A stretch of DNA of 49,496 nt from Planctomycetaceae bacterium. GTDB taxonomy: Bacteria > Planctomycetota > Planctomycetia > Pirellulales > Thermoguttaceae. This document shows, piece after piece, positions 42,671 through 49,496 of the stretch; positions within the stretch are counted from its first letter, which is position 1; each line of letters opens with the position of its first letter. The position numbers were made by a program, and so were the translations under genes. The stretch lies in NCBI GenBank assembly GCA_012719125.1, contig JAAYAY010000296.1, positions 1 to 49,496 on the forward strand. Reading direction: 5' to 3'. The notes beneath the pieces are model-generated. The model searched no databases and was not told where the DNA came from. It saw nothing but the letters and a program-made list of their open reading frames with translations.

Positions 42671-45600
42671 TCACCAATTCCGAAAGATATCCTCGATTGC
42701 CCGAAATACAGTCCTCATGAATCCGACGGCTTCGCTCCGCGTTGCCAGCGTCCAGTTGGTGTCGCCGTCATATTGCAACGGGCCAAACGCAACGCGCTGG
42801 CCTTCGAGCACGCCGGTCCAGGAGCCGCGGGTCCGCGAATCCCCAAGGATCTGAATGCTCCCGGCCATGCCCGAATCGCCCTGGAGTCCGATCTTCGTTC
42901 GCTGGACCCAGGTCGGTTCCTGCTCCTCGAGCCGGAAGAACGTCATGCACAACGGAGCCTTGACACGTCCGCCCGCGCCGTCGGGCGCCTCGAACGATTG
43001 ATGATAGCAGGCTTTCGGACGAAATAGCGTGAACGCCTCGTCGGTTTCACCCGCCTCAATCTTCTGCTGATGCTGTCGATACTCCGCCAAAGTCTCCCCG
43101 GTCACTCGAAAGGCGAGATAGCCCATTGGTTTGGCTTGAGGCTGGAACGTTTGCGCGTTGAGGGCCCGCTGCATCCACGCCTGCATCTGCTGCAGGTCGC
43201 GAGGCGGTGTCGGATAGGCGTGTACCCCATAGACGGCATACAGCGGCTTCTCGTCCTCCACAGGCACGACGGGCTTCCTCGGAAGCGGTTCCTCCTCACG
43301 TTGGGAACCGGGATTGCGATCCTCGATCCCACCGACCAGGTCCCCTGGATCGGGGCCCTTTTCGTCCATGGGCGGACGATCGCCGATACCAACGGTCAGA
43401 TCATTGATATCGACGGCCGGCGGACGATCGCCGATGCCGACGGTCAGGTCGTTAATGTCGACGGTCGGCGGACGATCTCCGATTCCCACGGTCAGGTCAT
43501 GGATGTCGACCGGTTTCGAGTCGGCGATTTGCACGCCGTCGAGTACCAGTTTCGTCTGGGCGACCCGAAGTGCCGCGAGATGGGCGGCCTGGTCCGCGGT
43601 CGTCACGGCATCGTCTTCGGTCTTCTGCTCGCCGCACGGCTGGGGATCGACCAACTGGCCTCGCAATGCCGCCAGCCGCTCACGGATCAGATCGAGTCCT
43701 TCGCGCGACGCCTTCGCCTCGGCGAGCAGTCCGGCAGAGGGAGGCCCCGGGTTCACACCTCCGACGCCTTGTTGGATGCCACCCAAACGTGCGGCCGCTT
43801 CCGGCAGTTCCGCATAGGCCCCTTGCATCCGCTCGATCTGCCCGAATAGAGCGGCCCTCCGCTGATTGAGTTCCGCGGTTCGTTCTTCGTGGCGCGGGGC
43901 GATGTCGTCAATTCGGAGACATGAGCTGATTCCGGCCTGGGCCGCGTCGCGCCCCTTGTCGATCAAGACGAGGGCCCGCCCGTATTCATCGGCGGCCTTC
44001 TGGGCAGCTTGAACGACCTTACGCAGATCCTCGTTCTGGCTCTTGGCGTGGCGTGCCGCAGCACCGACCTTTCCCGCCGCCTGCACCGCGGCTTCATACC
44101 CGTCCCGCAGACGCTTCAGTTCTCCCTCTGTCCGCACATTCGCGGCACGCGAGTCGATCGCGTCGCAATCCCGCCGAACGACATTTTCGAGCTTCACCGC
44201 CCCGGAACTGTCCTCCTGGATCTGTGCCTGCAATTCAGAAACCCGCCGGCAGTCCGTGTCGACGTCAAACAGCTTCTTCTGTATGTCTTCAACCTGGGCG
44301 AGATGTCCGTTGGCGATCGTCATCTGAGCCCGGGCAGTTTGCGATTCCGTCTGCAGGATCTCGTAGTCGGCCTTGATCTTCCCCGCCAACTGGTACAAGG
44401 CGAGCAATTCGTTCTGCAGATGGTCGAGGACGACCGTGGAGTTGCCGGGGTCCACCTGCTCGATCAGCTCGCGAGCCCCGAGGATATCGCCGTTGCGAAT
44501 CATCTCGACGATATCCTTGACCGAGACGCCCGGCTTGAGCACGACCCGGCCCTGGCGAATCGCTTCCGTCAGGCTGGACTCCAGATCCGCTATTTGATCG
44601 GCCGCCCGGCTTCGCTCGCTCTCGTTTCCCAGAAACTCGTTGATGTCGTCCCACGCCTGCTCCGACGCCTTCTTGTGACTATCGAAGTAGTCGGCAGCCC
44701 GCCGGTTGAACTCTTCGCCCGTCTCCGTATTCGTCAGAATGTAGCTCGTCCCGTCATAGCCGATCGTCCAGCCAAGGAAGACGACCCCCGTTGTGGGCAC
44801 GGCCTCAAACAACACCCCGAGACCTCCCTGAACCACCATAGCCTTTCCAGCTTCCATTGCCCGCTGAAAACACTCCTCCGCCTCGTCATCTGGAGTATTC
44901 GGGTCCATGCCTTTCTGGATGTTTGCTATGAACGTCTGCATGCTGCTGGCAGCCATGACGACTTCGACGGCGACAGCCCCCTTGCTGAGATTCTCTAGTC
45001 CCCCCAACGCCTTCGCGGCTGCCTCATTGAAACCGCGACGCATGCGGCCCATACGGCTGAGATCGTCGGAGACTCCCAGAGCACCACGCAGGGCTTCGTC
45101 GAGCTGTGCCGAGGCGCGACCCATCGATGCCCGAATGCCTCCCCCGCCGGATGCCTGCTTGCGCATCGACTCCGCGATCTGCCGTGCCATATCGCGCCCG
45201 GAGCTCCGCTTGATGGTTTCAATCAACTGTCCTTTCTCGGCAGGCGAAAGATGCTCGGTCAGCCGGGCGATATCTTCCGATGCGGTGGCCCACTTCGACG
45301 GGTTGCGCCGTGCGGCCTCGGCCATCGACTCGCTCAGTTCGATCAACGCCCGATTCTCCGATTGGATACCCAGGCTGCTTCCCACCGTCGAAGTTGCCAT
45401 GTTTCCCGGCCTGCGACTGGATGCTCGCTTGGCCAGCGTAGCGTCGGACCGCTGGGTGAGGACGGCCCGGCCTTGCTCGTCGTAATGAACAACATAGGTC
45501 GAAGACGCCTGGGGACGGGCCGGAGCGCCGAGTCCCTCCTGCCCGCGGAGATGAGCGTTCGCTCCTTCGATTCGCGCAATATACTTCTGCTCTTGCGCCA

Positions 45601-46444
45601 TGATGCGGTGATAGTCGGCCAGGGCGTTGGGATCGTTGAGAAGGCTGGGATTCTGACGTATCTTGGCGAGCGTATCCCGCTTCTTCTTGATGAAGTCCCG
45701 CATCTCGTCCGTGTACTTCGTGTACATCTCCGGCGTCACCTGCGTTCCGTCCTTGGCACGGGAGATCCGCTCAAACTCGGCTGCCTCGGGTCGCTTGTAG
45801 GCGTCGTTGTTCAGCTTGCCGATCTCCTCAAATTGGCTCTGGTTCACCGTCTTCGGATCGGCCATGAAGTCCACGTCCAGTTTCCTGTGCCAGTCGGATC
45901 GCGGCTGGAAGCGAATCCCCTCGGCCTCAAGGGCAGCCTTCACCTTGGAGTCGGCGTCAATCGACCGTCGCATGAAATCGTTCAGCCCGTCGTTGTACCC
46001 CTGCTGGATCCGCCGGACGTCGTCGACCGGATTGGCGGATTTGCCATCAAGCTCGTAAATGTAGTCCGAGTCCGTACCCTCCATGAACGTCTGGAGCCCG
46101 CCTTGCTTGGGTTGCGTGCTCTGCTGCACGGTGAATTTCGCGCCGACCTGGCGTCCTGCCTTGTCGGCCTGTCCCGAACTGACGCCGTGATGGACATTCT
46201 GCCCGGCCTGATACATATCATTGGTGACCCAGCCGCTCATCCGGGCGCGGTTGACGTCGTCGTTGTACCAGACCAGCACCGCTTTCTGGCCGTCGGTAAG
46301 TGTGGAAGGTCTTCTCTGTCGGGCATCCTCAGCGGCTTGGGCCAGCGCCTCGAGGACGACCTTGGGTAGCGCCTCGGCAGTCGATCGAAGGAGACCGGCC
46401 AGCAGAAGAAGGAACGTAAGCGGAACGAGAGCTTTTCTGAGCAT
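42671..46444 (-). CDS. Large secreted protein of unknown family with coiled coils and 16-residue repeats
   Basis: A 1257-residue protein I do not recognise. The signal peptide is LVPLTFLLLLAGLLRSTAEA. Residues about 30-330 are charged and helical (YNDDVNRARMSGWVTNDMYQ). A middle region of small residues follows, with a hydrophobic segment AMVVQGGLGVLFEAVPTTG. Long predicted coiled coils then hold cysteines. Three tandem 16-residue repeats (about residues 980-1025) have the core DINDLTVGIGDRPP. The last 190 residues form a globular domain beginning EKPLYAVYGVHAYP and ending FRAIEDIFRNW, with several aromatic residues. ATG 46444 is chosen because it begins a perfect signal peptide. The frame continues to 46915, but those 157 codons are not protein-like. 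The ribosome-binding site is weak. A surface or matrix role is possible; this is a guess. Confidence 0.7.
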   Translation of the reverse strand: MLRKALVPLTFLLLLAGLLRSTAEALPKVVLEALAQAAEDARQRRPSTLTDGQKAVLVWYNDDVNRARMSGWVTNDMYQAGQNVHHGVSSGQADKAGRQVGAKFTVQQSTQPKQGGLQTFMEGTDSDYIYELDGKSANPVDDVRRIQQGYNDGLNDFMRRSIDADSKVKAALEAEGIRFQPRSDWHRKLDVDFMADPKTVNQSQFEEIGKLNNDAYKRPEAAEFERISRAKDGTQVTPEMYTKYTDEMRDFIKKKRDTLAKIRQNPSLLNDPNALADYHRIMAQEQKYIARIEGANAHLRGQEGLGAPARPQASSTYVVHYDEQGRAVLTQRSDATLAKRASSRRPGNMATSTVGSSLGIQSENRALIELSESMAEAARRNPSKWATASEDIARLTEHLSPAEKGQLIETIKRSSGRDMARQIAESMRKQASGGGGIRASMGRASAQLDEALRGALGVSDDLSRMGRMRRGFNEAAAKALGGLENLSKGAVAVEVVMAASSMQTFIANIQKGMDPNTPDDEAEECFQRAMEAGKAMVVQGGLGVLFEAVPTTGVVFLGWTIGYDGTSYILTNTETGEEFNRRAADYFDSHKKASEQAWDDINEFLGNESERSRAADQIADLESSLTEAIRQGRVVLKPGVSVKDIVEMIRNGDILGARELIEQVDPGNSTVVLDHLQNELLALYQLAGKIKADYEILQTESQTARAQMTIANGHLAQVEDIQKKLFDVDTDCRRVSELQAQIQEDSSGAVKLENVVRRDCDAIDSRAANVRTEGELKRLRDGYEAAVQAAGKVGAAARHAKSQNEDLRKVVQAAQKAADEYGRALVLIDKGRDAAQAGISSCLRIDDIAPRHEERTAELNQRRAALFGQIERMQGAYAELPEAAARLGGIQQGVGGVNPGPPSAGLLAEAKASREGLDLIRERLAALRGQLVDPQPCGEQKTEDDAVTTADQAAHLAALRVAQTKLVLDGVQIADSKPVDIHDLTVGIGDRPPTVDINDLTVGIGDRPPAVDINDLTVGIGDRPPMDEKGPDPGDLVGGIEDRNPGSQREEEPLPRKPVVPVEDEKPLYAVYGVHAYPTPPRDLQQMQAWMQRALNAQTFQPQAKPMGYLAFRVTGETLAEYRQHQQKIEAGETDEAFTLFRPKACYHQSFEAPDGAGGRVKAPLCMTFFRLEEQEPTWVQRTKIGLQGDSGMAGSIQILGDSRTRGSWTGVLEGQRVAFGPLQYDGDTNWTLATRSEAVGFMRTVFRAIEDIFRNW
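43371..43514. repeat. Three tandem 48-bp repeats inside the large secreted gene
   Basis: Copies at 43371-43418, 43419-43466 and 43467-43514 begin GGCGGACGAT and code for the 16-residue unit with core DINDLTVGIGDRPP in the minus-strand protein. The first two share most bases and the third differs more. The unit is Pro/Gly/Asp-rich and likely a flexible linker or a short binding motif. A degenerate fourth unit (DLVGGIEDRNP) follows downstream in the protein. Confidence 0.85.
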
Positions 46445-46925
46445 GATTGACCGCCCCTGCCATTTCCGGCTTCGAAAGGGTGAAGCCCGCTGATGAGTAA
46501 CACAACACGATAGTCCATCGGAGAAAGCGAACCGCGACCTCATGAGGCACCAAGCATTAGCTGACCGGACGCACACACGACGAGAAACGCCCCCCCAAAG
46601 GGCAAGAAAAGTCTCTACGAACGGATGTGGTGGCCTTTCGCATAAGCTCCCTCCTGCTGCAGTCGGGCTGAAATGGAAAGACTCCAGGTGGCCCGCAGGC
46701 CAGACAAACGAATCGACGATCCCCAAATCAGAGCGGTATACCCTGCACTGATTGTAGCGACTTCGAGGGGGGATAGGTAGCCTGTAATGGGAAGAAAATC
46801 GCCGGTTCAGCGGGTTTCTTGATGTTGTCGTGGCCATGAGACCCGCCCGAAGGTCGACGAGTAGAGCGACGCGGGGCGGTTGTTGCCTCGAACGGAGAAG
46901 GACCGGTTGAAGCACTTGGGATCGG
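46445..46925. other. Intergenic region before the large secreted gene
   Basis: About 480 bp between two minus-strand genes. GCGGGTTTC (46810-46818) and GAGACCCGC (46838-46846) can pair with one mismatch, 80 bp beyond the glycoside hydrolase stop, and might serve as its terminator, though no T-run follows. The promoter of the large secreted gene should lie here. I see no gene. Confidence 0.4.
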
Positions 46926-49229
46926 CTAGCGGCGAAGAGATGCCTGCTGGAGTCGCACTACCACACTCTTCGTGGTCGGCGGCGTTTGGAGCAACAGCTC
47001 GCCGCCCTTTGACGTCACCGTCTCCTGGCGGATGGGCCGCGCCTCGACGGTGTCCATCCAGCTTGCCGACCATGTGCCGTCCGGGACGTTACGCAACGTG
47101 AGCCGACCCGCGGGCTGCTCGTCGCTGGTCATGCCCATCCGGCGGTACATCCAGTTGAATTCAGGATGTTTCAGCCAAAGCAGGATGCAATCGTCGGTCT
47201 GCATGCCGCGGACCTCCAGGTTCGGACCGTCGCGTCGCACATAGTTGGTCAACTCGAAGGCGGTCGCAATCGTACCGCCGCCGGCGTTGGCTACGCGGAC
47301 GGTGTGAGCACCGGCCGGAACGTCGACGGCGTACTTCCGGTAGTAGGCCCGTGGATTATAAGTGTCCGCCGGGCCGTAAGGCAGAAGGTCCTGCTCCAGC
47401 ACAACGTTGCCGTCCAGGGCAACCGTCAGCCGGGGAGCGCGCTTCGGCCCTCCGCCCAGTTCCGGAACGTAGACGACGAACTGGCCGTCGACCGGATAGC
47501 GCACCTGAAACGACTTGGCCGGGGGAGACCAGCTCTGGCGCGGTCCGAGCCGCGCATGGAGCAGGTCTTGACGGTCCAGTCGGCCGTCTTCCTGAACGGT
47601 GAATAGATCTCTCTCCACCGCCTCCGGCGGAAACTTGTAGTTCCCCGGAAAGCCTTCAATCAGCGTATCCGCGTAATACGGCCTTCGCGAAGTGTCGGCA
47701 AACTCGAACGCCCGCACCTGTACGTCGTGCCACGTGCGCCGGCTGAAAGGGATGTCTTTGACGGTTTGAGCCACGGCCTGGATGTAGCGGTAGAAGTGAT
47801 CGTCGTCCAGCCAGTTCCAATCCCACGCCATGCCCGTGCCCGCGCTGCCGCTCAGCAGCGGGCTCCACAGCCCGTTGTGGACCATCACCCGTTCAGGGTC
47901 GTGCGACGCGTAGCCGCCCGAGCCCATGTTGTGGCCGATGCCGTACTCGGTGAGCATGTACGGCTTGCCGAACCGCTCGATCAGCCGTTTCGTCCAGATC
48001 TCGCCGATGTTCGCGACGTCCTTCACCGCGTAGATGTTGGTCGAGACGAGTTCCATTTCCGGCAGACCGTCGATTTCGGCGAAACTGTTCAAGTGGCCGA
48101 AATTGGTGTGAATGACGTGCTTCGCTTCATCGACGGACCGCAAGTACCTCGCCATCCGTTGGTGCCACTGTGCGGCAGTCGCGGGCTGAAAACCCTTGGC
48201 TGCGCTGACTTCGTTCCACAGGTCCCAGGAGAAAACGGATGTCGACGCGTCCCAACGGGCGACGGCATAACGCAACAGGTGTTCGAAAACGCGCTGTGCC
48301 CGCTGGTCGGTGAAGTAGTCCCCGGGGTCGTCCAGGAAACCGCCGTTCTTGACGTTGTACACGTTCACATCCCAGCCGCCGTTATCCGTGCGGAAGTTGG
48401 TCTGGTTGGTGAGCGTCAGCATGTGATAGATGCCGAGCTGTTCACCCAACTGCAAGATCTGATCCACACACCAGCAATACTCCAGGTTCAGCTTCCCAAC
48501 GCCCTTGTCAGGCCGTGTCGTGGAAACGACGCGTTCCATGACGTTCAAGTTGCCGTGCGTCAGGAACAGACGGTTGAAATTGCCTCCGGACCCGGCAAAT
48601 CGCTTGTAGGTGTGTTGAAACTGGGAAACGGTTCCCAACGCCTTGTCCATGGCAACGGCGCAGAAGGGCGTGCCGTCGTCAAACTCGAAATAGAGCGAGT
48701 TGTGCGGAGAGATCCGAAGATAGCCGTGGCCGTCGCCTGCTGTGATGCAGACGAAAGCCGGAGCTTCGGCGCTGATCTTTTTGTCGCCGCTTTTCGCGGT
48801 CAGTTCACACGAGTACCGCCCCGGCTTTGGCGGCGCGAAACGGACCTTCCAACAAGGATCGCCCACGGGCTGGTAAGACTCGCGTCCGTCCGCGTCCGAT
48901 CGGCGATATCCCTGGTAGAAGAAGCCAGGCACGACGGTTCGCGTTCCATCCTCGCCCGTGATCACCGCATCCACCCGAACTTCATCCGGGTCGAACGGGT
49001 TTTCCCATTGCCCCGTCATCCGGAAGGTGTACTCCACGGTTTCGAAGCGCGGTACCTGCGACTTGCTAAGCGCCACATTCGATATCGCCAGCGTCCCGGT
49101 CGAAGCCAGCGCAACGACGTTGTCAGCCGCCGGTGCAGGCCTGAGTTCGCTGGCGAAGAGGATCGCAATCAGACTTGGGATCAGTCCGAAAAGGCGGAAG
49201 ACGCAGACGCCTGCTCTATGCAAATTCAT
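46926..49229 (-). CDS. Secreted DUF5060 / GH5-like glycoside hydrolase
   Basis: A 767-residue exported enzyme. A signal peptide (VFRLFGLIPSLIAILFASEL) precedes a DUF5060-type beta-sandwich (about 45-155; VEYTFRMTGQWENPFDPDEV, VPGFFYQGY, PVGDPCWKVRFAPPKPGRYS). The catalytic TIM barrel follows (about 170-520) with HTYKRFAGSGGNFNRLFL, the likely acid/base Glu in FSWDLWNEVSAA and the likely nucleophile Glu in YMLTEYGIG. Beta-rich C-terminal domains (about 540-767) may bind carbohydrate. Members of this group attack plant or algal polysaccharides; exact specificity is unknown. AAAGGAAA lies before ATG 49229, and an in-frame ATG at 49256 is less likely. It stands alone, with the large secreted gene 481 bp downstream. 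Confidence 0.85.
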   Translation of the reverse strand: MNLHRAGVCVFRLFGLIPSLIAILFASELRPAPAADNVVALASTGTLAISNVALSKSQVPRFETVEYTFRMTGQWENPFDPDEVRVDAVITGEDGTRTVVPGFFYQGYRRSDADGRESYQPVGDPCWKVRFAPPKPGRYSCELTAKSGDKKISAEAPAFVCITAGDGHGYLRISPHNSLYFEFDDGTPFCAVAMDKALGTVSQFQHTYKRFAGSGGNFNRLFLTHGNLNVMERVVSTTRPDKGVGKLNLEYCWCVDQILQLGEQLGIYHMLTLTNQTNFRTDNGGWDVNVYNVKNGGFLDDPGDYFTDQRAQRVFEHLLRYAVARWDASTSVFSWDLWNEVSAAKGFQPATAAQWHQRMARYLRSVDEAKHVIHTNFGHLNSFAEIDGLPEMELVSTNIYAVKDVANIGEIWTKRLIERFGKPYMLTEYGIGHNMGSGGYASHDPERVMVHNGLWSPLLSGSAGTGMAWDWNWLDDDHFYRYIQAVAQTVKDIPFSRRTWHDVQVRAFEFADTSRRPYYADTLIEGFPGNYKFPPEAVERDLFTVQEDGRLDRQDLLHARLGPRQSWSPPAKSFQVRYPVDGQFVVYVPELGGGPKRAPRLTVALDGNVVLEQDLLPYGPADTYNPRAYYRKYAVDVPAGAHTVRVANAGGGTIATAFELTNYVRRDGPNLEVRGMQTDDCILLWLKHPEFNWMYRRMGMTSDEQPAGRLTLRNVPDGTWSASWMDTVEARPIRQETVTSKGGELLLQTPPTTKSVVVRLQQASLRR

Positions 49230-49496
49230 CAGATTTCCTTTCTGGTTCTTCGTCAAAGGGGAGCGCTACGGACGCCGGACCGGAATCTCGTGTATCATGG
49301 AACGCCGTTGGTTACGGTGTCAAGCAGACGAGTTCTGGGGGCGATCGATTCGACGAGCGTGGAAAAAACGCTGACCGTCACGGATTTTGGGGAGGGTGAT
49401 GTTGGTATCCACCGAGAGAAGCGGAGACCAGGAGGTTTTGGAGCCAGTTTTCATGGTAACGGTGTTGGTTGAGGCGTTCGGCCGGGCTTTGCCAAC

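Noticed and set aside
43371-43514. A possible CRISPR-like array, because of regularly repeated DNA
   Set aside because: The 48-bp units are contiguous without spacers, keep a reading frame and code for a peptide repeat within a gene.
46445-46915. N-terminal extension of the large secreted protein
   Set aside because: The 157 extra codons are rich in Arg and Ser without structure, and they would place the clear signal peptide inside the protein.

Overview
The window looks like a chromosome segment of a free-living planctomycete or a close PVC-group relative. This is inferred from content, not from a marker gene. The signs are an ECF sigma factor followed directly by a very large receptor Ser/Thr kinase with a WD40 tail, Tat-exported Gfo/Idh/MocA and TIM-barrel 'isomerase' proteins, many secreted carbohydrate-active proteins, high GC and long palindromic intergenic repeats. 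I found no rRNA, tRNA, CRISPR array, phage or intact insertion sequence.

Left part (1-12.6 kb). A plus-strand trio comes first: a Gfo/Idh/MocA oxidoreductase, a uroporphyrinogen-decarboxylase-like protein and a Tat-exported Gfo/Idh/MocA protein. On the minus strand follow a zinc-ribbon membrane protein, an ABC exporter pair (permease and ATPase) and a tandem pair of secreted alpha/alpha-toroid proteins of about 755 residues. Parts of that pair are nearly identical at DNA level.

Central cluster (12.6-24.2 kb, all minus strand). This is the most distinctive region. Reading in the direction of transcription it runs: FdrA, a separate 63-residue FdrA C-terminal-type protein, a DUF1116 protein, a DUF2877 protein, an MBL-fold hydrolase, a ROK repressor, then after a 143-bp gap an SDR dehydrogenase, an IlvD/Edd-type dehydratase, a fumarate-reductase-type flavoprotein and a sodium/solute symporter. 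FdrA, DUF1116 and DUF2877 are the three subunit families of the E. coli oxamate transcarbamylase (AllFGH). Here there are no allantoin genes and no carbamate kinase. The partners are instead a hydrolase, sugar-acid-type enzymes, a transporter and a local regulator, so the cluster is a candidate catabolic system of unknown substrate.

Right part (24.5-49.5 kb). It holds a Tat-exported sugar-phosphate-isomerase-like protein, a gamma-glutamyltransferase and a C69/secernin-type peptidase. A signalling locus follows, with a degraded ECF sigma fragment, a membrane-anchored protein, an ECF sigma factor and the kinase-WD40 giant. The kinase and the anchored protein share an extracytoplasmic domain. 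Next are a frame-shifted and 5'-truncated hydrolase pseudogene, a sugar-isomerase-like Tat protein, a delta-1-pyrroline-5-carboxylate dehydrogenase, a PDZ-TPR secreted protein, a 1257-residue secreted protein of unknown family with three 16-residue repeats, and a DUF5060/GH5-like glycoside hydrolase. Gamma-glutamyltransferase, C69 peptidase and P5C dehydrogenase fit uptake and oxidation of peptides, glutamate or proline. The remainder fits polysaccharide scavenging.
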